DNA from: Listronotus oregonensis
Taxonomy: Eukaryota; Arthropoda; Insecta; Coleoptera; Curculionidae
NCBI GenBank assembly: GCA_019359885.1
Contig: JAHBCN010002971.1
Coordinates: 1-64,000, forward strand
Length of the DNA: 64,000 nucleotides
Direction of reading: 5' to 3'
Shown: one piece after another, positions 34,338 to 45,399 of the stretch
How the letters are laid out: the number at the start of each line of letters is the position of its first letter
Numbering within the stretch: the stretch's first letter is position 1
Notes under the pieces: generated by a model
Seen by the model: only the letters and a program-made list of their open reading frames with translations
Databases searched by the model: none
What the model was told of the DNA's origin: nothing
Position numbers and translations under genes: made by a program

Positions 34338-34997
34338 CCCACCGCTGTATTCAGACGTCGGCGTCGTTGTCGAGGTTGGGCCCAGTAGCATACCGTGCTG
34401 ATGAGTGAATGACATCCTGTGCCTTAAACAGGTGTCTCCAACGGTGCCTCTCGGATACAGGGCGACCTCTCAGAATATCTAACCTTACTGCGGTAATGCG
34501 GGGCTCTGCCGTGGTGGACTATTACCTTCCTAGCTCCAAACAGAAAGCGGACAGAACCGCTTTCACAGGAAAAAAGTGACAAAGGTGCGCTGACCGAAAC
34601 GGATAAGGCGAACAGAACTGCCTTTATAGGGAAAAAGGTTTCCTGGCTTTAAACAGAAAGCGGATAGGACCGTTTTCTCAGAAGAAACATCTGGTTCCTG
34701 TAACAAGGACACCAGCTTTCCACGTCAATAGACCGGGAGAGGAGGGCATGACGGATCTAATCGTCTGCTCGTCATACTCTACAAGAGACAGGGACACCAG
34801 AACACATATTGTGCTCGTGTCCGGTAGCGACACGAGTAATAGGAGATGTAAGAACTCTCTTCCAATCTGATATCGGATTCATTAGAAGTCTGAACCTATT
34901 GGGAGAGGTATAAGAAGGAGTGAGCCACAATAGACCAAGCGGTCGCAGTGGAGGGCGTAAAAAGTCCACTCACTTTAAACCTAACTTAACCTAACCT
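34338..34997 (+). repeat. CCTAA-tailed repeat, copy 2, with 11-bp target duplication
   Basis: The 660-bp insert is flanked by AACACTGCGGA at 34327-34337 and again at 34998-35008. It splits a mariner transposase that reads on across the join. It starts cccaccgctgtattcagacg and ends in taacctaacctaac, running into the duplication. A variable-length target duplication and a simple-repeat 3' tail are marks of target-primed reverse transcription, so it was moved by a LINE machinery. No reverse transcriptase is encoded; the copy is a truncated LINE or a SINE-like element. Confidence 0.8.
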
Positions 34998-35545
34998 AAC
35001 ACTGCGGAACTGTCTAACTTTAACGGCATTGGGGTCAGTTGGAAACACCTATTGAGCCGACTGACCTTTTGATTTAGGTTCAAAGGCGTAAATCAATGTT
35101 TCGTCACCAGTGATAATGTCGTAGACAGCATTTGATTTTATTAGAAGTTCTGTGCACCATTTGAAGCGATGTGCTTTTTGAGATTTGGGTAAATTATGGC
35201 GAACCCAACGATAACAAACTTTTCTAACTTCAAGATGATGGAGCAAGATCTTTTTGATTGCAGTCATTCCAGTCCCCAAAGTACCCCAAATAATTTGATG
35301 TTACACGATTGCCTTCTTCTATCATTTGTCAAACAGTAGCTACATATGTTTTCTTCAGTGACAGCAGATATTGGCCACCTCTCGTGCAATTCGTCACTCA
35401 AAGAACCTCGTTTAAACTTATATTCGTTGAACGAGTTGTTCACACTCCTCCAAGTTGGGGATTCATCCTCAAAAGCAGCCCGAAGTCTTTCAGTGCAGTG
35501 CTTTGGGCACAGACCACTTTTTCGGTGTAATCTACGTATAAACAA
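34998..35545 (-). pseudogene. Mariner (DD34D-type) transposase, N-terminal part
   Basis: Minus strand. An N-terminal HTH part reads ERLRAAFEDESPTWRSVNNS, then FNEYKFKRGSLSDELHERWP and ISAVTEENI. Next come LHHLEVRKVCYRWVRHNLPK and AHRFKWCTELL, then YDIITGDETLIYAFEPKSKG and QSAQ, the first catalytic Asp motif. This order is that of classic mariner transposases. A frame change lies near 35270, and a TAG follows QSAQ, after which the frame continues VFPTDPNAVKVRQ to the insertion point of the CCTAA-tailed repeat. Confidence 0.82.
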
Positions 35546-36399
35546 TCATTTTCAGGGAAATTAGCTCTACAACTTTAAACCTATCAGGGTTATGAATTTT
35601 TTTAATAATTATTCAATATTTGCGGTTTTTTCGACTTTCCTCTGCAAAAAACATACCAATAAGCTTTTATAGAAAACCATTTTGTTCCTTTTTATTCTTT
35701 CTCAAAATCCTATTGACAGTATATTACTTAAATTAAAACTTTAAACTCTAAAAGGGAAACATGGCAATTTTTTTAGGTTTCTCCGTAAAGAACACAGAAA
35801 CTTTTGACCAGATTTTGGGTTTTATGTTTAGTGCACCACTTTTTAAAGAATAGCACTACTGTTTCAAAAAATATATGTAAAATTTATTATTCATGTCTAA
35901 TTTTGTAAATCGAAATATTTCCAATGAAAATTTTTCCATGGAAATGGAAATATTGGAAATTTCCGAACGTGTCTCGGAAATATTGTAAATTTTGAAAATA
36001 TCGAAAAAAAAAGAATGCGTTTTAAACCATCAAAACAAAGATTTTTATATATTTCTTACACTTTTATGCAGGACAAGTTTCACACTAGAAAAAATAATTT
36101 CCGAAAAAGTACGTATATTACGATTACGAATAATAAAATCTTGATCTCGTAGACTCACCGATTAATTATTGCTTGTTGGCTGGCTTTAGAAGTTAAATTG
36201 CACTCCTATGAAGACGGCATTGATGCTGAATACAATCTTTAATCAAGTTGCACGACTTGTGTCCAAGGAAGTTTTAAATGTGTATGGAAGCCCAATGCTA
36301 TGGCCCATTCGATCAAAAAATGTCCAGCCCAGTATAAAAATAACTGTCAGACTTGGCCTTGCCGATTCTGCGCAATAACAAAATTCCATGAAATAATTT

Positions 36400-36453
36400 A
36401 ATGTGTTGCCCACTTACACACTGATAAATCAATGTGCAGTTAGGCAACACATT
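36400..36453. repeat. Short inverted repeat
   Basis: AATGTGTTGCC at 36400-36410 is inverted as GGCAACACATT at 36443-36453, with further weak pairing inside. It lies about 300 bp before the THAP exon; it could be an element end or a chance hairpin. Confidence 0.4.
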
Positions 36454-36479
36454 ATACTTTTATGAGAGCCGGAATACCT

Positions 36480-36748
36480 TTTTTAATGCATCGGCGCACG
36501 CGGCGCGTCTGATATCCGCGCTGTACCATCCACCAACCGTTGGCGTCGTCGTCTCATCAATCGCCTGTTCGTTGTGGTTTGTGCCCTTTGCGCCGTATTA
36601 GTTTCGGTTGTTTTGCCTTGTGTGATTATATTTTGTGGTTGCAGGAGTTTTTTGGATTGATAAAAACATTTTTATTTTAGTGATTAGTGTTTATTTAATT
36701 GTGACTATAATTTTGTGTTTATGGTTTGTTACTTAATATCGTAACAAA
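36480..36748 (+). promoter_or_regulatory. Putative promoter and 5' UTR of the THAP exon
   Basis: The first 120 bases (gcgcacgcggcgcgtctga and following) are far GC-richer than the surroundings and rich in CpG. They are followed by a pyrimidine- and TG-rich leader up to the ATG. No TATA box or initiator could be assigned with confidence. Confidence 0.35.
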
Positions 36749-36816
36749 ATGGCTGGAGGTTGTATGGTTTTGTCTTGCAAATCCAAGGGTAACATACCCG
36801 GCATTTTTTACTTTAG
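36749..36816 (+). CDS. THAP-domain first exon
   Basis: Context aacaaaATGG is a good insect start. The exon reads MAGGCMVLSCKSKGNIPGIF, then YFR, and ends at TTTAG|gtaagtatt, a strong donor. CxxxxC followed by an F-x-F-type strand is the beginning of a THAP zinc finger (C2CH), a DNA-binding domain found in P-element transposases and in host regulators. The other half (Cys-x2-His, AVPxxF) must be in a later exon, which I did not find in the next few kilobases. It could belong to a host THAP gene, a domesticated transposase or an element. A fragment with the matching second half of a THAP finger occurs at about 45400, but a link is not shown. Confidence 0.5.
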
Positions 36817-38470
36817 GTAAGTATTTCTTATATTTAAATTAGGTGTTTCTTATGAGACGTAACGTTAGGTAACCGAATAAATAATAATACCTATATCAAT
36901 TATGAATAATAGAAAATAAAATATTCATAGGAAATAGCAGTGGGAAAGTAAGGCAATCTTAACTATCTTTTAGATGATTACCACAATGTTTGTGTGTTTC
37001 TGTGGATTATAAAAAAGAAATAAGGTTTACATTTAGGTACTTTTATTTCATTTAACAATTTAGTTTAAAATTTATTTTAAAAAATCGTGTTTTATTTATT
37101 TACAAAGATTTTTGGTAAAAATACAAAACTCCCGAAAATATCAACCATTTAAATAGAGGGCTGTAAAGTATTCTTTCCATATTATATCAGATGATATAAA
37201 ATCCAATATTACACAATAATTTTAAATATTCTACAGTGATATCGTTGAATAACCAAAAATTTTGTGCAACAAAAAAAACAGTGAATGTTTAAATTTGACA
37301 TATGGTGATGTTAACTTTATAGATAGTAACAAAGAATTATGGAAGTCTGGCCCTGACCCACTACTCATTGCGCAAACTCCGCATTGCCGACCCCCCGATT
37401 ACTTTTTTAGAAATTTTCAAGGAAATTTCACCGTTTTCTTTGTATTTTTAATAATTACATTTTTATTTATATTAATTTATTTTGTGTTTTGACTTTTGGG
37501 TGACAATTCCACTCATGTATAAATTACCCCATTTGAAATATAAAAAATCGAAATTTGCTATCGGATAAAAGGGAAAAAGTTACTGGCTAAAAAAATCTGT
37601 AAGTTTACGTTTCTATCAATCGTGTCGTCCATTGTTACCTCAGTAGCGACTTTATTTTATATTGTTGATTCATTATTATTTTGCTTTTAACTTTGTTTCA
37701 TTCGCGCAACTGTCTTACCAAATACCACTCGTAATTAGACTTTGAGCCAGATATTTTTGGCTTATTTGGAATGCTTTGGACATTTAACTTTTTTCTCAAA
37801 ATCACTCAAGCTACATTCTCGTCAATATCCGGCCAAATCTGACCATTAATGGTATTACATATGATAAACTTACATTAAATGTTTAGTTTTTTAAGTTTTG
37901 TAGATTTTATTGTTATAGTTCCAATATTTCTATATATTTCCAAAGGTTCCTGATATATCTTCGGAAATATTTCCAAATAAATATTTCCGGAAATTTTCCA
38001 TCACTATTATAGTCATTAACCACCTAAAGGAACGTACATCCAAAAATATTTTTGTCATGATTCAAGCCACGCGAAACAAGGAACCTGTTCTATTAATTGA
38101 AAAACTTTTTTACCTCGTTTTTCCTGCGAAATTTACGCTTGAAATTAAACTATTTCGGCTTCAAATAAATTAGAAGACCTTGTGTTCTATTTTAGATTTT
38201 GCGGGCAATTCGGAGGTGTTTCGCTAATGAAATTAAGTTACGGTATACTCGCGTGCTTCATAATTTCTCGAAAAAGCGCAAATAGTTTCTTATATTTAAA
38301 GCAGATGGATTTCAGTGTTAATAACTGTGCTAAATTAAGAAAGAAAAACTATGATTAACTAAGAAAAAATATACACAGATTTAAACTCTTAACTGATTTA
38401 GTCTGATATTAAAATAACGAGATTTTAGGGATTCGGAATTTGCCTATATATTTTTTTAAATTTCCAAATA

Positions 38471-39415
38471 GTCCAGTAAATGAAGGGACAAAGCTGTAAA
38501 TAAATCTGTACAGTTTTCCCTTGTGGCGCAATTCTTAGGTCTTTGGGGATGCTTTCGAGCGAAAAAAAAGTTTATTAACATTAAGAGTTGGGAAAGGGCT
38601 GAAAATGTCCCCTCAAGGCCCGAAAAATATCTGCCAAAACCTGCGAATTGGAGAATTTTTGTTTATACAAAAAAAAAGGATCGCCTTGTAATCTACAAAA
38701 ATGGTTCTTATAATTTTTTCCGAAAAATCGATAGTTTTCGAGATAACGGGACCCAAAAGTCCCCTTATTTCAGCTGCCGCTCTACCGCTAGAATGCCGCT
38801 ATCTTTATGGATTCACTTATGAGCGGGCGAACGAATTGTTAGATTACTAGGGCAATAATGTACATTTTCTAATCATTCAAAGTTCATCGGAATGGGAAAA
38901 CCCGTACCTCTCACTGCATATGAGTTTGGGTCCATTCTGTTTTTTCTAGAATATTAAAAAAAGTTTTTTTTCACAATATTTTGAGAGTATCTCATTAATT
39001 TATTGATATTTTTTTGAAAAAATGGTTGGTTATTAAGATTTCTTTTTTATAATAAGACCTTAGGAAGTGTTTAATGATCACAGAAAGTTTTCCTCGCTAT
39101 CTTTATTGCGTTTTGATAAAACATTGTTGTGTCCATCTGCATTTTTTAGTAAGAAACTACTACTACCACATCTATCCAGTGTGGAATGTTATGGATTTTG
39201 CGACGGCCGTTTTTGCGAAAAATATTGGTGTTGGGAAAAAAATGTATGGTGGTTTTGGCAGATATTCGCAAAAAACTAATTTTTTGGACTTTGGGGGGCC
39301 ATTTTCAGCGGGTTCCCACGTCGGAATCGTGATAAACTTGTTTTCGCCAAAAATCATCCTCGAAGACCTAAAAATTGCGCCCCAAGAAAAAACTGTGCAG
39401 ATTTATTTACTGGAC
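38471..39415. mobile_element. MITE family GTCCAGTAAATG, copy 1
   Basis: The ends are TA|GTCCAGTAAATGAAGGGAC and an inverse ending TTTACTGGAC|TA. The halves pair (gatgctttcgagcgaaaa, ctgccaaaacctgcgaatt and their complements). It carries no transposase. Copy 2 (56868-57896) and copy 3 (60990-61301) are inverted relative to this one. Confidence 0.8.
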
Positions 39416-39839
39416 TATATGAAAAGTTAACTGAATTTCATTTTGACAGATTATATAGGTTAAATATGTTTATAAACATTAACGAAAATTCGCTTTTTCT
39501 TTGCTATTTTTTTCTAAGTTGACTCAATTTTTAAACTACCTTTTGCATTGCTTGTTTTAAATCCTGTAATACGGAATTCTTGATTCTAGTCAAAAAAATG
39601 AAGGTTAAGTATTAAAACAAATAACCAATTTTTTATTTAGCAATTAAAAGAAATGTAGCCAGTTATGCACATACGAGTCTCCGAGTTTTTTGACTGATGA
39701 TAAAATGAAATGGAAAAAAATAAAAGTTTAGGGATTGCCCAAGTATAGCGCGTGGAATCGTGGAAATTTTCATATTGTTGCCAGATTACTCTAGATAAAT
39801 ATTACTACCTTCGAACAAAAAAAGGTATGAATGACTAAA

Positions 39840-40519
39840 TAAGTATATTTTTACCAACCTAAAAAATGCGATGTATGGAAGGGAACTAAACATTTTTGTA
39901 GGTTGCAGTTTTACCCCTAGACACTCTAAGATAAAGAAACAACAAAGTGGGAAGTTTGGGGTCTTTCCAAACAATCTGTAACGGGATGCATAAAAGTAGC
40001 ACTTCGTGTTGCTCTATTAGAAGCTTCTAAAAGAGGAATTGTATTGGTAAATTTCTTGGAATAGAAGCCGTGAAATAGCTTTAAGGGAGCGACAGATCTC
40101 CTACAGCTCGTCGCTGGGCAAGAGAAGGAAGCTTAACGTTTTAATGTCAATTAGGTTTTATTTTCAAAAATAACCCTCTCTAGGTTAAATGCGTTCTGTA
40201 CAACTTAGCCGCTCATAAGTAAAGGCTGAGTATTTTCAACCTTTTTCTGCGACAGCGAACATGACTGTATTTTGTGGTATTAGACCAGACAAAATTATTG
40301 GCGCTCCAATCCAAAAATATTATAAAGGACTGTAAAACTGAATACTAGATGACTTGAAAAACTGAATACTAGAGTGAAGAATACTATCGTCAGAAAAACT
40401 AGGGATGGAATTGAGCGTAGAACAAAGAAAAACGTTGATGTGAAGATGAAGTAGAGTTGGTGCTAGTACTGAGCCCTGAAGGATCGTGGATGTAAAGATG
40501 AAGTAAAGTTAAGCCATGG
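39840..40519 (-). pseudogene. LINE fragment left of the P-like element
   Basis: The minus strand matches the LINE at 21490-22500: the 3' untranslated end around 39900-40070, the HRR-type block near 40110 and the reverse transcriptase blocks up to an AGTACTGAGCCCTG motif at about 40465, the PQGSVL region. It is heavily decayed. The LINE continues at 42799 on the other side of the P-like insertion. A small local duplication (gatgtgaagatgaagta / gatgtaaagatgaagta) lies just before the insertion point. Confidence 0.65.
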
Positions 40520-41149
40520 CACAGCCCTACTTCACTTTAACAAGCCGTGAACAAGGAAATCTGGCAACTATGCCTTCAGATCTAGCGACACACGTTTGCT
40601 CAGCTGTTTAGTCATATGATTTACGTTGAATGACCTGTTTCTCTGTTGTGTTATTGTGAATAAATCAACTTTTTTGAAAGAAAATATTGTTAAGATAAAG
40701 ACTAAACCTGTAAAAGGTCTTACTGTGTGAAATTTGTGAGTGACCGGGGCAGTTTTTTTCCGCAGACATTGCGTAAAAACAAGAATATCTGCGGGTGAAA
40801 AGTGCCGGTGTTATAAAGTACTTAAAGTAAATGGCGGCAAATGAACTTGACATTTTGTGGTGGTGCTTTTTAAAAAATAATTAAAATTGAAAGTGTATTT
40901 TAATGATTCGTGTTTGGCTTTAATTTTGAAGGTATTTTTTTAGTTATTTTTTAAAAACAGTAACAAATATTAGCATTGGAAATTACCGTAAGTACGTAGG
41001 TATACATTTTGGAATTTTGTCGTTCGTTTTGATTTTTGTTATTGCGTTGCATAGGTACTTGGTGCCTGCTTATTAGAGACTATTTAGTTACTGTTATTAT
41101 TATTATTTTCCTGGTAATCTCGGTATTTTCTCAATTTAATTAATTTACC

Positions 41150-41523
41150 ATGCCAAGTCCTTGTTGTGTGCCTGGCTGCCTGGGTGCAAATCCAATTATA
41201 AAACTTCTCTTGATGCAGGAGAACCAGCTGTATCTGTTTTCACCTTTCCAAAGGACGAAAACCTTAAAGCCCATTGGCTTAGGAATATTCCTAGACAGTC
41301 ATGGTCACCCTCAAAATATTCTGTGGTTTGCGCTAAGCATTTTGTAGAAAGTGACATTATTAGAGAGGATGATTATCGCTTGCCAGATGGGTCAATGCAA
41401 AAGGTACCTACCAAAATTAGACTAAAGTTAAATGCAGTGCCTAGTATTTTTCCAAATTTACCACATTACTTCTCAAAAACAGTCCCTGTTTCCCGAAAAA
41501 CTCCTGCTGAAAGCTTGGCATAA
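41150..41523 (+). pseudogene. P-like transposase N-terminus (THAP finger), frameshifted
   Basis: Starting at ATG 41150 the frame reads MPSPCCVPGC, the first zinc ligands of a THAP domain. It then shifts: the words TGCCTGG at 41169-41175 and 41177-41183 show a local duplication of about 8 bases. The rest continues in another frame as SNYKTSLDAGEPAVSVFTF, WLRNIPRQSW, YSVVCAKHFVESD and KLNAVPSIFP. CxxH and AVPxxFP are the THAP signature. Removing the repeat unit would restore the frame. The reading ends at a stop at 41521-41523, where the downstream P domain begins in another frame. Confidence 0.8.
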
Positions 41524-42442
41524 ACTTGAAAACAATAATGGTCGCCTTACAAACGACACCTATTCTGCACTTTGCCATAGTACCTCTGTTTTACTAGAAA
41601 TAATTGACTATTCATTTTCAAAATTTGATTTGTCGTATAGTTTACCAGGTAAATTTACTACTGAAAAGTTAGAAAAAAGATTTGGTAAATACAGACTTCT
41701 CGGAGGTTGTAATTACAATGTTAGCTTTGATGATATTTTAAATGCTGAGAAAAAAATTAGACTCAAACATATATTTAGAAGCGCTGCTGATGGTAATTTC
41801 TCTTTAGCTGAGATTAAAAAACAGGGAGACAGCTGTATCCAGGAAAATGATCTTGATTGGACAATACCTCAAAATAATTACACTGAAAAATTTTTGTTTT
41901 TACCTGAAACTGAATACCTAAATGAATATGAAATTGACAAATCGGTACAAATTTATATAGCCTGTTATGCTGCCCACAAAATTGTAAAAAAATATAATAA
42001 TTGTAACATCTGTGTTTCTTTTCTTGTTGAAAGTAAGGGAAACCTAATTGACGACGAATACTTTGATTGTCTACAACGTGGCGGTTTAAAGGTTCCTACA
42101 GAAATTGTTAAAGACGTTCTGTTCCATATGTGCGCGATTTTTGAGAAAATTATTAATGACCCTGATACTGAGAGTGACTTCCTAAAAATGGAAAATCAAA
42201 AAGCTATCCTGTGTGATCTAACTAATTTAAGCACTAGACAACATGAAGGCTTTAATGATTTATGCTCGCAATGTATTTGTGGTAACGAGAACAAAAATAT
42301 GTTCATTATGATGTGCTCTATATTTTCAAACATTCTTTTAAATAATTATGTTAAAAAAAGAAATAACAAAAATGCCACAGAAAAATCGGAAAAGGCTGAG
42401 TCAAAAAACAAAAAAAGGAAACTAGACACATTTAATAAATAA
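41432..42442 (+). CDS. P-like transposase C-terminal domain, 336-codon ORF
   Basis: This is the longest ORF in the window. The first ATG at 41432 overlaps the THAP part in another frame, so the genuine domain probably begins near residue 20. Motifs are TNDTYSALCHSTSVLLEIID and LEKRFGKYRLLGGCNYNVSF, then DILNAEKKIRLKHIF. The RFG(K/W)YRxLxGxNYNVSxxxxLxxEKKIR pattern is the hallmark of the P-element/THAP9 C-terminus. It ends in a Lys/Glu-rich tail (SKNKKRKLD) that could be a nuclear signal, with TAA followed by AATAAATAAA. No RNase H-like catalytic residues are included. It could be a dead fragment or, as with P-element deletion derivatives in flies, encode a repressor; the latter is inference only. 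Confidence 0.75.
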   Translation: MQCLVFFQIYHITSQKQSLFPEKLLLKAWHKLENNNGRLTNDTYSALCHSTSVLLEIIDYSFSKFDLSYSLPGKFTTEKLEKRFGKYRLLGGCNYNVSFDDILNAEKKIRLKHIFRSAADGNFSLAEIKKQGDSCIQENDLDWTIPQNNYTEKFLFLPETEYLNEYEIDKSVQIYIACYAAHKIVKKYNNCNICVSFLVESKGNLIDDEYFDCLQRGGLKVPTEIVKDVLFHMCAIFEKIINDPDTESDFLKMENQKAILCDLTNLSTRQHEGFNDLCSQCICGNENKNMFIMMCSIFSNILLNNYVKKRNNKNATEKSEKAESKNKKRKLDTFNK

Positions 42443-42798
42443 ATAAACAAAACTAAAACTAAGTACAATTACTAACTAAATGTTAAATTACACTTGTTTC
42501 CTTTTACAACAGCATCATGTTCTTATGCCTTGACCTATGCACATAAATTAATTTGTTTTAGAGTTTAAATATTATATAAATATATTTATTTTTTCAATTA
42601 TTATACTGATTTAATTATTTTAATGGAAATATCAATACTATTTACGCGATCTTTGAATTGAGCCTTAAATGAATTTAAAAATACGCGCCTCGATACCCGG
42701 ATTACGCTCATCGCGCTCGAGGGAAACCGATCTGAATCTCTTGCCGGTTGCGGCGTTGCCAAGTGGTTGTTCACGGCTTGTAGTGAAGTAGGGCTGTG

Positions 42799-43340
42799 GC
42801 CATGGGGTACTCCAGCAACAACTTGGTGAAAGCTAGAAAAATGACTATCTAAAATAACTAATATCCGTCGACTAGAAATGAATCCGATGAGCCAAGAACA
42901 AAGTTTAGTTAAAAGACCTTAGATAGGAAGATTGTTAAGGAGCGCATCATGCCAGACCAGGTCAAAAGCCTTGGATTTGTTAACAGCAACAGTATGGGAT
43001 TTGCCAAGAAACTCAAATGACCAGTTTTAGATATGCAAGACAAGATAAAGAATGACTTCTGTATATATTTTGTATCGGAATCAGTAGTGTATGTCATGTA
43101 TAGTTTCATGTTTTGTAAATTCTTTAAAATTTGGGAATCAGTTAATTTTTTCATTACCTTGCAGACAACCGAGAAAAGAGATAGTTTATATCCTTTCTTG
43201 GGGATACGTTACACACGTATCATAAGAGATTTAAAAGAGGAGTACATTTTTTAAAACGATTGTTGGTATGCCAACCAGCCCAGACGGTCCCTTGGTAGTT
43301 GAAGAAGAAAGAATATGCTTGATCTGCTTAGCCTTAAAAT
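42799..43340 (-). pseudogene. LINE fragment right of the P-like element
   Basis: The 5' part of the LINE copy begun at 39840. On the minus strand, KQIKHILSSSTTKGPSGLVG, then IPTIVLKNV, is the start of a non-LTR reverse transcriptase (GPDGIP-like block). Further on, decayed text includes LLTNPRLLTWSGMMRSL where other LINEs have KAFDxVWH. Stops and frame changes are frequent. Confidence 0.6.
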
Positions 43341-43619
43341 CATTTCTGGCATTATTATTGCCTGTTAAGTTCCCAATATTTAAATTTATTTTAATAACAC
43401 TAATTACCCGTAGGCATTTCAAAATTAATGTTACATATAGACAAATTATTCACGTAATAAAAATAAATAACTTTGTTCCATATTTTTCGGTCAAAAACCT
43501 ACAGGTCCGCGACCTTTACTTCTGCGAAGCAATTATTTCGTTTATTGAAAATAAATTTTGGCGTGGCCAGTCTAAAAAATTAATTAAGTTCGCCAGAACA
43601 CGTGGAGAGTAGGCGAAAT

Positions 43620-44738
43620 TCAATGGAGAGCAAGAACAATTTGCGGTTTTTATCTAGCCAATTTATCGACGAATTAGACAATTCGTTTTGGTTACTTATT
43701 TTAGGTTAACCGTAATGTACTAAAATCGAAAATTGAAAGAGTGTTAGTCATTTACGGTAATAATAGGACATATTAAAAATTACGTCACACGGGCGTAACT
43801 GTGCAGGGTCAGCCAACGAGGACAGAACAGGGCCATAGTTGCAGCTTTTCATGTATTTAAACAAAATTTAAAATAGCCATCTTGTAATTTTTTTTTCGGT
43901 GAAATCCTGAAGAAGACTTAAGAACATTATTTGCATCAATACAAAACAGATACAAGATAAAATTAAAATTGTCTGGGGCAACTTGTTTATTCCTTCATTT
44001 TTAAAAGCGCCACATTTTTTCGTCATCTAGTTAGGTTGTGATGTATATTGATCATTGATTGTGATGCATTTTGTTTAAACCAAATCTGAAATTAATTTTA
44101 GCTAGGAAGTAACAGAAGCTAATAGTCTGCTAAGCAATAAGTTGAAAATGGTAAAAAATAGAGATACTGCTCCTAAAACTACGTGCAATAGCTCATTTGA
44201 TTCGAAATAATGTCTAGACAAATTTTTCGGAAGCGTTTATTAGCACATAAAAATTGCAAAAGTTATAAACAATTTTAAAGATAAAAAAAGGTATTTCGTT
44301 TTTCACCGATAACTCATAAACTAAGTAAAATTTGTGTTAACAGACACCCTTTTATATCGGTCACCTTTGTTATCGGCCACTTTTAAGCTAACAAAAATCT
44401 GCTTTATAGGAAATCCCGTATATAAAAACCCTTAGATAATGGACATCCTTATAAAACAGCCAAGCCAGACAAATCTCAATTTTTATAATTATAAGCTATT
44501 TCAGGTAAATCAACCTTTTCAAAATTGGCCGGAAATTCTTTGGACTAATTTGTATTTTATTATTTTATGATTGTATTCTGCAAATTTTAAAGGTGAAAAA
44601 TATACCCAAAAATAATATTTATCGCCAGGTTCAAATAGCATTAGTGGCTTGGGGGATTATCTTCACATTATATTTTTAGTTGTGTCTTAAATAGATAAAA
44701 ATAAAGTTATCGTGTTCGGAATTGAAAAGTGTCTAATC
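43620..44738. other. AT-rich stretch before the pogo relic
   Basis: Contains words such as atatcggtcacctttgttatcgg that may be the decayed left end of the pogo-type element. Otherwise nothing recognised. Confidence 0.35.
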
Positions 44739-45084
44739 ATGTTCTCAAAACGAAATTGATTGTCATTAAAGGAAAAAAATGATGTTATCGCAAAAAGTGA
44801 AAAGTACGCTTTAAGTTCGCGAAAACTGGCCAAAGAGTTTGGTGTTGGAAAATCCCAAATAAATGATTTTATCAGGAATAAAGCTAAACTAGGTTAAATG
44901 TTTAAAAAAGGTGTTTTTAAAATTTCAGAAGTCGGGAGGATTGGCAGTAGATCAAGTCGTCTACAATTGGTTCTGCAAAGCAAGAGGTAAAAATGTTCCA
45001 ATTTCTGCACCCTTTATTAAACAAAAAGCACTTGAGGCAGCAAGCAATTTAAAAGTGGAAAATTTTGTAGCTTCGAATGGTTGA
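44739..45084 (+). pseudogene. pogo/Tigger-type transposase N-terminus
   Basis: The text LSLKEKNDVIAKSEKYALSS, then RKLAKEFGVGKSQINDFI, is a CENP-B-type helix-turn-helix. After a gap and frame change, GGLAVDQVVYNWFCKARGKN, then VPISAPFIKQKALEAASNL and VENFVASNG, is the second (Tc5-type) DNA-binding domain. This pair is typical of pogo/Tigger transposases and of the Jerky/CENP-B proteins derived from them. Three stops interrupt it (44754, 44896 and 45082), and no DDE domain follows. Confidence 0.75.
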
Positions 45085-45399
45085 ACCAGAGTCTATTAAT
45101 CTAAAGGGGTTATGACATCGTCGAGAATGGGGATAGCAAAAGTCCAAGACGTGAGGGTGTGAAAAGGGTCGCTTATGTTGGCGGCCCTGTCGGGTAACTC
45201 CAAAAGTTACTAGCATTTTCAGCTGTGGACAGAGTCGTGCCACAAGTCGAAGTTTTTATATGGGGTTATTTTTACAATTGAAAATATTTGTGTACAGAGT
45301 TGATATTTTATTGGTTTTGACTTTTTTTACTATATTGTTTTTGGTAGTGTTTAGTCGTGTAGTTTTAATTAGTCCTTAGTGTGCAATAGACCAAAAAGT

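Larger units (their letters stand above)
40520..42798 (+). mobile_element. P-like element, internally deleted
   Basis: The element is 2,279 bp. Its ends, CACAGCCCTACTTCACT on both sides in inverse orientation, are followed by a second matched block (ACAAGCCGTGAACAA) offset by three bases. It is flanked by the 7-bp duplication GCCATGG (40513-40519 and 42799-42805), close to the 8 bp typical of P elements. It holds the THAP start and the C-terminal domain of a P-type transposase but not the catalytic core in between. The LINE into which it jumped is found on both sides. Confidence 0.85.

Noticed and set aside
39067..39430. Plus-strand ORFs of 70 and 118 codons as a gene
   Set aside because: They lie inside the MITE copy at 38471-39415; the paired copy at 56868-57896 does not keep the frame.
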